From a virus, in IMG/VR virus record IMGVR_UViG_3300010885_058698, positions 1-25,023 of that record: 25,023 nucleotides of DNA, one strand, 5' to 3'. Below the pieces are notes generated by a model, which saw nothing but the letters and a program-made list of their open reading frames with translations, was not told the origin of the DNA and did not search any database. Below, piece after piece: positions 1 through 7,858 of this stretch; position 1 is the first letter of the stretch; every line of letters begins with the position of its first letter. A program made the position numbers and the translations under genes.

Positions 1-803
1 CCACATACGGCGGGCCGATTAATGCTAATATAATTACAGGAACTGCCAATGCAACTATTAACGGATTAACAGTAAACACATCGGGTGTGTTTACAACCAC
101 ATTACAGGCAGCAGGCGGCCTACAGAATACTCCAATTGGCAATGTTACAGCCAGCACAGGCCAATTTACTACGGTGAGTACAACTGGTAATATTACCGGT
201 GCTGCGTTGACATCAAATACATCCATTACCGCAATTACAACGATTAGTGCATTGGGTGGATTACAAAATACTCCAATTGGTAATGTTACAGCAAGTACCG
301 GCCAATTTACTACAGCTAATGCAACTGGTAATATTACTGGATCAGCATTGACTATTAACAATTCAGCAACCATTGGTACAACATTGGGTGTGACTGGTAA
401 TGCCACAGTGGGTAATTTAAGTACTGTTGGTGTAATAGTTGGCAATGCGTCCCCGGGCGCCGCAGGCACTATCAGCAACGCCGTTGGCTATTTAGGTATA
501 CCGCAGAATAGCCAAAGTACAAACTACACATTGGCATTAACTGACCAAGGCAGACATATCTATTTGACTGCAAATAGTAACATTACTATACCGGCCAACT
601 CCAGTGTTTCATTCCCTATAGGATCTGCAATCAGTGTGGTCAACGGCCCCAATGTACGGTCTAATGTATTAATAACCTCAGATACATTGTATCTAGCAGC
701 CAATGGCGCAACTGGTACAAGAAGTATCAGTACATACGGCATGTTTACATTGGTCAAAGTTACTAATACGGTATGGTATATTAACGGATCGGGGATAACC
801 TAA
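1..803 (+). CDS. Tail-fibre-like repeat protein (5' end outside window)
   Basis: The frame is open from base 3 with no stop, so the GTG at 87 is an internal valine and the gene begins upstream of the window. The visible part is Thr/Asn/Gly/Ala-rich with almost no charge, typical of phage tail-fibre shafts. A 47-residue unit beginning GGLQNTPIGNVTASTGQFTT occurs twice in tandem (bases 114-254 and 255-395), followed by a degenerate third copy (TLGVTGNATVGNLS). After about base 430 the repeats give way to a C-terminal domain of short hydrophobic strands ending NTVWYINGSGIT. By analogy with fibre proteins the repeats would form a trimeric beta shaft with the C-terminal domain at the tip. It stops one base before the next gene's ATG. 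Structural role is likely; the exact fibre is unknown. Confidence 0.8.
   Translation, partial: TYGGPINANIITGTANATINGLTVNTSGVFTTTLQAAGGLQNTPIGNVTASTGQFTTVSTTGNITGAALTSNTSITAITTISALGGLQNTPIGNVTASTGQFTTANATGNITGSALTINNSATIGTTLGVTGNATVGNLSTVGVIVGNASPGAAGTISNAVGYLGIPQNSQSTNYTLALTDQGRHIYLTANSNITIPANSSVSFPIGSAISVVNGPNVRSNVLITSDTLYLAANGATGTRSISTYGMFTLVKVTNTVWYINGSGIT
114..395 (+). repeat. Two tandem 141-bp coding repeats in the fibre gene
   Basis: Two copies (114-254 and 255-395) each encode 47 residues. The first 20 residues are identical in protein but differ at several third codon positions (for example GGC CTA CAG against GGA TTA CAA). The synonymous drift points to old duplication kept by protein-level selection. 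Confidence 0.85.
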
Positions 804-804
804 T

Positions 805-1506
805 ATGACCGGCTCAATGATGATAATGTCATCTCATCGGCAAATTACTACGGCCAGTGATCCTGTATTAGTCTACGATTTAGACGCAGCCAACTATTCG
901 GCTGTGCCCACTACATCAAACATAGTAGCTGGTACGGGTGCATACACTATCACAGTGACTAATGCTGGATCTAGTATCTCCTGGCAAGCTGACAACGGTG
1001 GATTATTTAGAAAAAGCACCAACTCTGGCACAGATGTTATGTACGGTGGACCTAACTGGGTTACAGGACAGAGTTACAGCGTGTTCATGGCTTACAGACG
1101 CATAGCCACATCTGATGGTAGACTGTTGAACACACAAAGTGAAGCATCAAAAGACTGGCTCATGGGCCTGTACAACGGCAACCCCAATACATTCTATCCC
1201 AACTTCTCGGTAAATTTGCCCGGGTCGGGTGCTGATCTAGTGTGGCGCTTTGGGTGGGCTACGTGGAACACCACAACAAGTTTGGGACAACTGTACACTG
1301 CAACAAGTGCCCAACCAACTGGCACATCGTTCACAGGCACCAATGCCGGTGGCGGAGGTTTCAATCAGTTGCGATTGTTTAGTCGTTCAGCAGGCAGTGA
1401 AGTGCAAACTGCTGACATAGGATTTATCAAAGTCTACGACGGTGTTTTAAGCTTGGCCACAGTACAATCCTTGTATGCCACTTATGCGGCAAGATTTGGT
1501 TACTAA
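805..1506 (+). CDS. LamG/concanavalin A-like domain virion protein
   Basis: The 233-residue protein has the layout of a LamG-like jelly roll. It opens with VLVYDLDAANYSAVP after a short leader, has a beta-rich middle rich in Trp/Tyr/Gly (WQADNGGLFRKS, YSVFMAYRRI, WRFGWATWNT), and closes with IGFIKVYDGVLSLATVQSLY, the usual last strands and helix of such domains. In phages these domains sit on tail fibres or other virion surfaces and are thought to bind glycans. The ATG lies one base after the previous stop (TAATATG), so translation is probably coupled to the upstream fibre gene. The fold is inferred from pattern memory and the ligand cannot be told. Confidence 0.7.
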   Translation: MTGSMMIMSSHRQITTASDPVLVYDLDAANYSAVPTTSNIVAGTGAYTITVTNAGSSISWQADNGGLFRKSTNSGTDVMYGGPNWVTGQSYSVFMAYRRIATSDGRLLNTQSEASKDWLMGLYNGNPNTFYPNFSVNLPGSGADLVWRFGWATWNTTTSLGQLYTATSAQPTGTSFTGTNAGGGGFNQLRLFSRSAGSEVQTADIGFIKVYDGVLSLATVQSLYATYAARFGY

Positions 1507-1517
1507 CCACATATTAA

Positions 1518-1525
1518 TATAAATA
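1518..1525 (+). promoter_or_regulatory. T4-type late promoter TATAAATA
   Basis: This is a perfect match to the T4 late -10 box. It lies 23 bases before the ATG at 1549, and a Shine-Dalgarno-like ACAGGA follows at 1535-1540. Predicted transcription start is near 1531. It would drive the small virion-like gene at 1549. Confidence 0.8.
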
Positions 1526-1548
1526 ACAATAATAACAGGATTTTAGAT

Positions 1549-1863
1549 ATGGCATCATATACAATAGTAACAGCAACAGCGGCAAATGTAGCTGGTAACA
1601 CTAACACCATAGCCAGCACAAAAGTTAAAATAGTAGCAAATGCAGCCTGCGTTTACGCTATTAATGCACCGGCAACACTTACTGCAAACGTGGGCGCAAT
1701 GATTCCCGCAAACTTTCCCACATACATAAACATGACAGGCATTGGAAACAGAATTTCAGTTTTACCAGTTGCCGGCACCAGCACTGCTATTACACTAACA
1801 GAATGTGGCACAGTTTTTCAGAGTGCAGTGAATCAAAACAGCACAACATTTTTGAACACATAA
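1549..1863 (+). CDS. Small beta-rich, probable virion protein
   Basis: The 104-residue protein is rich in Thr, Ala, Val and Asn with few charged residues: MASYTIVTATAANVAGNT, then VYAINAPATLTANVG, MTGIGNRISVLPVAGTS and AITLTECGTVFQS. The alternation of short hydrophobic strands and turns suggests a small all-beta structural protein. It has its own perfect late promoter, a good ribosome site (ACAGGA 1535-1540), and follows two fibre-type genes, so a structural or accessory virion role is likely. I do not recognise a named family. Confidence 0.7.
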   Translation: MASYTIVTATAANVAGNTNTIASTKVKIVANAACVYAINAPATLTANVGAMIPANFPTYINMTGIGNRISVLPVAGTSTAITLTECGTVFQSAVNQNSTTFLNT

Positions 1864-1867
1864 TACT

Positions 1868-1954
1868 ATGAAATCACATGAATTTATCCAAGCCGCAGCT
1901 AATATGTTGGCCGCATTTGGCAACAACGAACAACAGTCTATAACGCCTAAATAA
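1868..1954 (+). CDS. 28-residue ORF, possible leader-peptide remnant
   Basis: ATG at 1868 opens a 28-codon frame (MKSHEFIQAAANMLAAFG, then NNEQQSITPK) ending with TAA at 1952-1954, just before the promoter of the primase gene. Its N-terminus resembles the capsid-targeting-like leaders elsewhere in this window (MKVNEIITEA, MRANDFILES) and T4 IPIII (MKTYQEFIAEA). However, it lacks the Ile-x-Glu cleavage pattern and any mature domain. It starts 4 bases after the previous stop with no clear ribosome site. It may be a relic of an internal head protein, a real micro-protein, or chance. Confidence 0.35.
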   Translation: MKSHEFIQAAANMLAAFGNNEQQSITPK

Positions 1955-1983
1955 TTGATTTTGTACAAAAATTAGTGTATACT
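1955..1983 (+). promoter_or_regulatory. sigma70-type promoter for the replication operon
   Basis: TTGATT (1955-1960), 17 bases, TATACT (1978-1983). Transcription should begin about 7 bases on, at 1990-1991, which is the A of the primase ATG, so the mRNA would be leaderless. Confidence 0.65.
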
Positions 1984-1990
1984 AACACTG

Positions 1991-3040
1991 ATGTTCAACT
2001 CTGTACAGGATTATACCCTAAGCATACTGCCCGCTAAGAAGAAACGTAGCCAAAGTGGTTGGTTAAGTTTCAATGCAGTCTGCTGTCATCATAACGGTGA
2101 TAATGTAGATACCCGAGGCCGCGGCGGAGTCATTACCAATCCAGATGGTGGGGTGTCCTGCCATTGCTTTAATTGTGGATTTAAAACTGGTTACCAACCT
2201 GGCAGACCACTGAGTTTCAAATATCGAAAATTTCTGAGTTGGTTGGGTGCGGACGTCAACGAAATACAACGGTTAGTGGTTGAGGCATTGAGAATCAAAG
2301 ACCTAGTAGACCCCCGAGATGTCAAGCCTGTAATCGAAGAAGAAATCACGTTTACTGCTCGAGCATTGCCAAAAGAATCTTTGAGTTTTATGGCATTGGC
2401 TGAATTTTATGAATTGGCTGATAAAAATTTCCCCAAACTTTTTGTGGACGCTGTGAGTTACGTCAGTGATCGAAAAATAGATTTTAGAAAATATGAATTT
2501 TATTGGACTCCTGAAGTAGAATATAAATTATCATACCGTGTTATTATTCCTTTTAAATACAAAGGTGAAATAGTAGGTTATACAGCAAGGGCATCAAATA
2601 ATGATATTAAACCCAAGTACCACAGTGACCATCCTGCCCATTTTGTTTTTAATTTAGATGAACAAAAAGTAGACAGCAAATTTGTCATTGTCTGCGAAGG
2701 CCCGTTTGATGCTATGAGTGTAGACGGTGTAAGCACACAGACCAATGACATCACTGAGCAGCAGGCAGAACTAATAGAATCGTTGGGGCGAGAAGTAATA
2801 GTAGTCCCAGATTTTGACAAACACATTAATAAGCAAAACAAAGAAGTGTGGCCCGGACAACAAACTATTAATCGTGCAATAGAATACGGATGGTCAGTGA
2901 GTTTTCCTGTGTGGAAAGATACCGCAAAAGATATTAATCATGCAGTTCAATTATACGGAAAATTGTTTGTTATGAAATCTATTCTGGATGCTAAAGAATC
3001 CAATCCATTGAAAATTAAATTGTTAGCTAATAAAATATGA
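1991..3040 (+). CDS. DNA primase, T4 gp61 type
   Basis: The 349-residue protein is the primase partner of the gp41-type helicase and makes RNA primers at the fork. It has an N-terminal zinc-binding region, CCHH at residues 31-34 and CHCFNC at 57-62, like T4 gp61 and its marine relatives. A Toprim-like core follows, with VIVCEGPFDAMS (acidic residues of the first Toprim motif) and EVIVVPDFDKH (the second). The ATG at 1991 has no Shine-Dalgarno sequence but sits at the predicted transcription start. The N-terminus MFNSVQDYTLSILPAKKK agrees with the family as I recall it. The stop overlaps the helicase start (ATGA at 3037), as expected for coupled replisome subunits. Confidence 0.88.
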   Translation: MFNSVQDYTLSILPAKKKRSQSGWLSFNAVCCHHNGDNVDTRGRGGVITNPDGGVSCHCFNCGFKTGYQPGRPLSFKYRKFLSWLGADVNEIQRLVVEALRIKDLVDPRDVKPVIEEEITFTARALPKESLSFMALAEFYELADKNFPKLFVDAVSYVSDRKIDFRKYEFYWTPEVEYKLSYRVIIPFKYKGEIVGYTARASNNDIKPKYHSDHPAHFVFNLDEQKVDSKFVIVCEGPFDAMSVDGVSTQTNDITEQQAELIESLGREVIVVPDFDKHINKQNKEVWPGQQTINRAIEYGWSVSFPVWKDTAKDINHAVQLYGKLFVMKSILDAKESNPLKIKLLANKI

Positions 3041-4488
3041 CTAAAGACTATAGTGTTGATCTCCAAAAATTATTTTTAGAAATGATGCAACAGAATCCTG
3101 AAAGTTATGTAAGGGTTCAAAACATTTATAATCCAGAGAACTTTGATAGAAGTCTCCGTGAAGCCGCACGTTTTATCAAAGAACATGTGGACACACATAA
3201 GATTATGCCCACTCCTGAACAGATTAAAGCAGTGGCAGGCACAGATCTGAAATCAATTCCAGATCTCGGAGAAAATCATTATGATTGGTTCATGGTTGAA
3301 TTTGAAGGATTTACTAAAAAATATGAACTAGAACGTGCAGTGCTCAAAGCCGCAGACATGATTGAAAAAGGAGACTTTGACTCCATTGAAAAGATTATTA
3401 AAGATGCAGTACAGATCAGTCTAACCAAAGACATGGGCACAGATTACTTTGCTGATCCCCGTGCTCGATTGATGAAAATTAAAAGCAACAATGGGCAAAT
3501 TAGCACAGGCTGGCCCACCATGGACAAGAGATTGTTTGGTGGTATGAACCGAGGGGAACTAAACATTTTTGCCGGTGGCTCGGGTTCAGGTAAGAGTCTG
3601 TTTATGCAAAACATTGCATTAAATTGGGTCATTGCTGGCTTGAACGGTGTGTTTTTAACGCTAGAACTCAGTGAAGAACTGTGCGCTATGCGTATTGACA
3701 GTATGGCTGCAAATGTCAGCACTAGGGAAATTTTTAAAGAACTTGACACAGTGGAATTAAAGATTGGTATGCTGGGTAAGAAGTCTGGCAGCATGAGAAT
3801 CAAATATATGCCAGCGCAGAGTAATGTGAATCAGATTCGTGCATATCTTAAAGAGCTTGAAGTGCAGACTGGCCGTAAAACAGATTTTATCATGGTAGAC
3901 TATTTGGATCTTGTTATGCCAGTCAGTGCCAAAGTCAGTCCCAACGATTTGTTTGTCAAGGACAAGTATGTTTCGGAAGAGTTACGAAATTTAGCCAAAG
4001 AATTCAGTGTATTAATGATCACTGCCAGTCAGTTAAATAGAAGTGCAGTAGAGGAGATTGAATTTGATCACAGTCATATCAGTGGCGGTATTAGTAAGAT
4101 TAATACAGCAGACAATGTATTTGGAATCTTTACATCCAGAGCTATGCGTGAACGTGGCCGCTATCAGATACAATTAATGAAAACTCGTAGCAGTAGTGGT
4201 GTGGGCATGAAAGTAGACTTAGACTATGACGTCGACACCCTGCGTATTACAGATCCGGGTGAGGAGGCACAGGGTACTCCGGGTACACTAAAACCTCAGG
4301 TTGGTAGTATTATGAATAGTATTAAAACCAGATCCACTAGTGCCGACGACTCTGACACAACTAGAAAATTTGAAAGAGCACAGGGAACTCCTGCATGGGA
4401 ACAACCTGCAGGCAGCGGAATTGGCGGTGGGGCAGCTCAAAACGTAAAGCTTAAACAAATGCTAGCTGGATTGAGGAAAGTAGAATAA
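3037..4488 (+). CDS. Replicative DNA helicase, T4 gp41/DnaB type
   Basis: The 483-residue RecA-fold helicase should form the hexamer that unwinds DNA on the lagging strand. Residues 1-130 are the helical N-terminal region. The catalytic part starts with STGWPTMDKRLFGGMNRGEL (about 156-175), the usual DnaB-family entry. Walker A is GGSGSGKS (180-187, Lys186). LTLELSEELCAMRID (208-221) carries the catalytic-Glu motif, Walker B is FIMVDYLDL (Asp288), and a SQLNR-type sensor motif follows. The C-terminal 80 residues are Gly/Ser/Thr-rich and look disordered. It overlaps the primase by four bases upstream and the radical SAM gene by one base downstream (TAATG), so all three are probably one operon. 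Confidence 0.93.
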   Translation: MTKDYSVDLQKLFLEMMQQNPESYVRVQNIYNPENFDRSLREAARFIKEHVDTHKIMPTPEQIKAVAGTDLKSIPDLGENHYDWFMVEFEGFTKKYELERAVLKAADMIEKGDFDSIEKIIKDAVQISLTKDMGTDYFADPRARLMKIKSNNGQISTGWPTMDKRLFGGMNRGELNIFAGGSGSGKSLFMQNIALNWVIAGLNGVFLTLELSEELCAMRIDSMAANVSTREIFKELDTVELKIGMLGKKSGSMRIKYMPAQSNVNQIRAYLKELEVQTGRKTDFIMVDYLDLVMPVSAKVSPNDLFVKDKYVSEELRNLAKEFSVLMITASQLNRSAVEEIEFDHSHISGGISKINTADNVFGIFTSRAMRERGRYQIQLMKTRSSSGVGMKVDLDYDVDTLRITDPGEEAQGTPGTLKPQVGSIMNSIKTRSTSADDSDTTRKFERAQGTPAWEQPAGSGIGGGAAQNVKLKQMLAGLRKVE

Positions 4489-5606
4489 TGAGTGAATTGT
4501 ACTGCCCCATGATTCACGGGGGGCTGAATATAGATTTAAAACAAAACGGCCAACTGTCTTTTAACCAATGTTGTTTAAGCACAGTAAATTTATCAATACC
4601 TTCAGACATAACAAATATTTGGAATAATGAGAAATTAATTGAAATCAGAAATCAAAATAATCAAAATGTTTGGAATAAAGATTGCTGGGAATGTGAACGA
4701 TTAGAAAATGCAGGAATGCGAAGTTTTAGACAGGCAATGATTGATAAATTTGGTATAAAGAAAAATTTATCGGGACCACAACGAATAGATTTGTTGTTTG
4801 ATCGTAGTTGTAACCTGGCATGTATGACTTGTGGGCCAAGTTCTAGTACATTGTGGCAAAAACATCTTAAAGAACATAAACTACTTTTGTCTGAATATTC
4901 TAATAAAACAACTATAGATGATATTTTTAAAACTTTAAAGTCACTGGATCTGAGTAACTTAGAACTAATACAATTTTGTGGCGGGGAAACTTTATTAGGT
5001 AATACATATTGGGACACTGCTGATTTTATAGCAAATCTTGTCCCCGATTGTGCAAATAAAATAGATATTGCATTTCAAACAAACGGAACTCAGCCAATTG
5101 ATAAAAAATATTTTAATATTATTGAAAAATTTAGACTGGTAAAATTTTTCATTAGCTTAGATTCAACGCACAATAAGTTTGAATATCTAAGATGGCCAGC
5201 CAGTTGGGATCAAGTGACAGATAACATTATGAGATTACGAGAAGAATTGCCAGTAAATGTTATGTTCTCAGTTCAAGAAGTTGTTAGTTGTTTAAATATG
5301 TATTATTATTTGGATGTGCCAAATTGGTTGAATGAACATTTTAAAACAAATAGGCTCGGGGACATTGTCGACTACTCTACACAATTAGCTATACACAAAT
5401 ATCTGGATGTTAATAACGTTACACAAGAATATATAGATGCAATAGCACATACCCCAATGAAAGATATTTTACGGGCAAATTGGAAAGAAAACCCACAAAG
5501 TATTAAAAATATGTTAGAAAAAATAAAACTATTTGATTCAATGCGAAACAAAAACTGGCAAGCTGATTTCCCTGAAGTGGCACAGTTTTATTCTAGGTAT
5601 CTTTAA
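4488..5606 (+). CDS. Radical SAM protein with N-terminal SPASM/twitch-like Cys domain
   Basis: The 372-residue enzyme has the radical SAM triad CNLACMTC (Cys108, Cys112, Cys115), which binds the [4Fe-4S] cluster that cleaves S-adenosylmethionine, and a GGE motif (165-167) for SAM binding. Before this core lies a Cys-rich segment with Cys6, Cys28-Cys29 and CWEC (66-69), separated by GGLNIDLKQNGQLSFNQCC and ITNIWNNEKLIEIR. That is the signature of a SPASM/twitch auxiliary-cluster domain, here placed N-terminally as in phage twitch-type proteins. SPASM enzymes often modify peptides, but the substrate here is unknown. The start overlaps the helicase stop by one base, so it belongs to the replication operon. 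The base use looks more AT-rich than the helicase. Confidence 0.87.
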   Translation: MSELYCPMIHGGLNIDLKQNGQLSFNQCCLSTVNLSIPSDITNIWNNEKLIEIRNQNNQNVWNKDCWECERLENAGMRSFRQAMIDKFGIKKNLSGPQRIDLLFDRSCNLACMTCGPSSSTLWQKHLKEHKLLLSEYSNKTTIDDIFKTLKSLDLSNLELIQFCGGETLLGNTYWDTADFIANLVPDCANKIDIAFQTNGTQPIDKKYFNIIEKFRLVKFFISLDSTHNKFEYLRWPASWDQVTDNIMRLREELPVNVMFSVQEVVSCLNMYYYLDVPNWLNEHFKTNRLGDIVDYSTQLAIHKYLDVNNVTQEYIDAIAHTPMKDILRANWKENPQSIKNMLEKIKLFDSMRNKNWQADFPEVAQFYSRYL

Positions 5607-5612
5607 TAAATA
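5605..5612 (+). promoter_or_regulatory. Late-promoter-like box AATAAATA
   Basis: One mismatch to TATAAATA, overlapping the stop of the radical SAM gene and 22 bases before the TTG at 5635. The same TTAATAAATATA context recurs at 12544-12555 before the fibre-type gene, which supports a real site. Confidence 0.5.
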
Positions 5613-5634
5613 TACTTAATCTGGAGCCAGTATT

Positions 5635-5886
5635 TTGCAGAAAAAAACTCGTAGTTTATTAGAAGAACTAGATTCGTTACGGTTACACAAAGATAAAGAA
5701 AATCTTGTGGAAAGCCGTGCCAATCATGTCATTACTGGCGCTATAAATCTTATTAATTTTATTCGTGAAAATTACGATAAAGAACAGTCTGAAGAGTTAG
5801 AACGTAGATTAATCAACAGCATCAGGGCTCAGGATACAGCTAAATTTAGTCGTGGTGTTAAAAGGATTTCGAATGAAAGTAAATGA
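5635..5886 (+). CDS. Small helical conserved phage protein
   Basis: The 83-residue protein is highly charged and almost wholly helical in character: LLEELDSLRLHKDKENLVES, then ANHVITGAINLINFIRENYD and ELERRLINSIRAQDTAKFSR. I recall similar small proteins in T4-like cyanophages but no assigned function. The TTG start is chosen because TGGAG at 5622-5626 stands 8 bases before it and no ATG/GTG fits better. The 3' end overlaps the next gene by 14 bases, indicating coupling. It stands behind a late-promoter-like box and before two putative head-targeted proteins, so a virion or assembly role is possible. Confidence 0.75.
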   Translation: MQKKTRSLLEELDSLRLHKDKENLVESRANHVITGAINLINFIRENYDKEQSEELERRLINSIRAQDTAKFSRGVKRISNESK

Positions 5887-6577
5887 AATTATAACAGAAG
5901 CTGGCGTATGGCAAGGCATAAAGAATGTGGCTGGTAATGTTGCAACTGGTGCAGTTAAGGGGTTAGATTTACTTGCGGGCGGATCAGGTAATGTCGGTAC
6001 TGTAAAGCAGCGAGTACAGCGTAAATTAAATCAAACTACCAAAAATTTAGCTAGAATAAATCGAGAGTTGCCCGAACAAGCATTGGCAAATTTTGAAGTT
6101 CAAATGGGCGAACAAGGCATTGATATAAATGACCCCAGAACGTTTAATCCGCAAACAGTGAGAAATTCTTTACGTGACTTTGGATTACAATTTTTTGCAG
6201 GCGGCGAAGAAGATGCTATAAAAGCATACATTGCTCAAACTATTCAATTTGAACCTTTACCTGGCAAAATTGATAATAAAACTGTATTAAACTATTTTAA
6301 AGAGTTAACAAAAATTAGATCTAATGCGGTATTGTGGGTAGCACAAAATCAATCGTCTCAAGAAATTCAACAAACACAACAAACACAACAAACACAACAA
6401 GGTCCTGCATTGACACAGGGAGTTAGTGTAGTCAATTCTGCAGACCCATTAATTTTACGATATAAAAATACAGACTTTGCTCTTACCAGTAATGACAGAT
6501 GGGTATATCTTGGTAGTGATAAGGAAGCAAGTCCTGAAATGACACAATTTTTAAATAAACAATTAAGCAGATTATGA
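5873..6577 (+). CDS. Putative internal head protein with capsid-targeting-like leader
   Basis: The 234-residue protein begins MKVNEIITEAGVWQG. Residues 5-10 (EIITEA) resemble the T4 IPIII leader EFIAEA, with the prohead-protease pattern I-x-E before Ala10. A Gly-rich stretch (LLAGGSGNVG) and a helical segment follow, then a Gln/Thr repeat (QQTQQTQQTQQ) as linker, and a C-terminal domain with LRYKNTDFALTSNDRWVYLG. The ATG at 5873 is preferred to an upstream GTG at 5852 because AAGGA (5861-5865) sits 7 bases before it and because the leader motif then starts the protein. It overlaps the next ATG by four bases. No enzymatic family is recognised; packaging into the head is inference. Confidence 0.7.
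   Translation: MKVNEIITEAGVWQGIKNVAGNVATGAVKGLDLLAGGSGNVGTVKQRVQRKLNQTTKNLARINRELPEQALANFEVQMGEQGIDINDPRTFNPQTVRNSLRDFGLQFFAGGEEDAIKAYIAQTIQFEPLPGKIDNKTVLNYFKELTKIRSNAVLWVAQNQSSQEIQQTQQTQQTQQGPALTQGVSVVNSADPLILRYKNTDFALTSNDRWVYLGSDKEASPEMTQFLNKQLSRL
6368..6400 (+). repeat. 9-bp microsatellite (CAACAAACA, 3.7 copies)
   Basis: Perfect tandem copies in frame encode the Gln/Thr linker. The unit length is a multiple of three, so copy-number change would alter linker length without frameshift. Confidence 0.9.
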
Positions 6578-7836
6578 AACTATTTGAAATCCGCCAAACA
6601 CCGCCAAGGTGGCTAATACTAGAAGGAGCCGAAGGTAAGAATTTACATTTGGAGCACATTGAAGATCTTGTATTCAATGAGGGATACATGGGAGCTCAAC
6701 GTGCGTTAAGCTATATGGAAAGTCTTCGCCAAATGTTTGCTGAAGGCAAAGGCACCGCTACCAAACTCACCGTTAAATGGGATGGCGCCCCTGCAATTAT
6801 ATGTGGCATAGATCCTGCTGATGGCAAATTTTTTGTAGGCACAAAAAGTGTTTTCAGTAAAGATTCTAAAGCTTGTAAAACACAAAAAGACATTACAAAA
6901 TTTTACGGAGAGCAAGAAGGGCTAGCCACTAAATTATCTGTGGCATTAAAATATCTACCAAAACTAGGGATTGGTAGTGTACTGCAAGGGGACCTAATGT
7001 TTACCCCCGGTGATCTTCAAACTGGGGTTATTGACAATGAAGAAGTTTATTTTTTTACACCAAATACCATAACATACGCGGTTCCTGTGGCCAGTGAATT
7101 AGGTAATCGTATAGCAAGAGCTAAACTAGGTATAATTTTTCATACAGCATATGAAGGTGTGAGCTTACCTGAAATGTCTGCCAGATTTGGTGCAGAAGTA
7201 GCTGGGTTAAACAGAACTAACGATGTTTGGTTCGACGATGCTACTTACAAAGACTACACAGGAATAGCTAGTTTGACTCCAGAAGAAAATAGCCAAATAT
7301 CCAGAACTATCGGGCAGGCAGCTATTACACTTAGAAAAATTAACGCAAAGAAATTTGACATTATTTTGGGTAATCCTGAATTCGCAAATTACATTAAACC
7401 TTTTATCAATAATATGGTCAGAGCTGGTGAACAAGTAGGTGAACCCATAGCTTTTTTAAATAGATTTTTGGCTTTTTACAAGAGTAAGCAGGAAGGCGAA
7501 ATAGCTAAATTGCGGGGCGGTCCAGAAAGTGCCGCTGCCAAAGCCAGAATTGCTAAAATAGAACAAAATGAAAAATTTATAGAAGATAATAGTAATACTT
7601 TATTGGGAATACTGGCAATTTACAAAAGAATAATCGAACTTAAATTAATGATACTTGCAAAAATACAAAAAGTCGAAAGCATTGGTACTTTTATTAAAAC
7701 TGACAATGGTTATAAAGTAACTGCACCTGAAGGATTTGTTGCTATAGGACACGACGGCGGAGCAGTGAAACTAGTTGATAGATTAGAATTTAGCAAACAG
7801 AATTTTTCAGCAACAAAAGCTTGGAAGAAAAGCTAA
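6574..7836 (+). CDS. Nucleotidyltransferase/ligase-fold protein with capsid-targeting-like leader
   Basis: The 420-residue protein carries motifs of the covalent nucleotidyltransferase superfamily (DNA/RNA ligases, capping enzymes). Motif I is KWDGAPA (68-74), where Lys68 would take the nucleotide. GTKSVF (89-94) resembles motif III, LQGDLMFT (137-144) resembles the acidic motif IIIa, PEGFV (385-389) fits motif IV, and VKLVDR (398-403) fits motif V with Lys399. The spacing from III to IV is unusually long, and no OB-fold domain is obvious after motif V. The N-terminus MKLFEIRQTPPRWLILEGAEG contains I-L-E before Gly18, matching the prohead-protease site rule. It overlaps the preceding leader-bearing gene by four bases. 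The likely role is nucleic-acid end repair or nucleotidylation; substrate and packaging are inferred. Confidence 0.7.
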   Translation: MKLFEIRQTPPRWLILEGAEGKNLHLEHIEDLVFNEGYMGAQRALSYMESLRQMFAEGKGTATKLTVKWDGAPAIICGIDPADGKFFVGTKSVFSKDSKACKTQKDITKFYGEQEGLATKLSVALKYLPKLGIGSVLQGDLMFTPGDLQTGVIDNEEVYFFTPNTITYAVPVASELGNRIARAKLGIIFHTAYEGVSLPEMSARFGAEVAGLNRTNDVWFDDATYKDYTGIASLTPEENSQISRTIGQAAITLRKINAKKFDIILGNPEFANYIKPFINNMVRAGEQVGEPIAFLNRFLAFYKSKQEGEIAKLRGGPESAAAKARIAKIEQNEKFIEDNSNTLLGILAIYKRIIELKLMILAKIQKVESIGTFIKTDNGYKVTAPEGFVAIGHDGGAVKLVDRLEFSKQNFSATKAWKKS

Positions 7837-7858
7837 CATCAAATAAAAATCAAAAAGG

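Noticed and set aside
6124-6131. TATAAATG as an intragenic late promoter
   Set aside because: One mismatch at the last position and about 450 bases before the next start; no supporting context.
6368-6400. Short tandem repeat as CRISPR or origin iterons
   Set aside because: No spacers and only 9-bp units in frame within a coding linker; explained as a Gln/Thr microsatellite.
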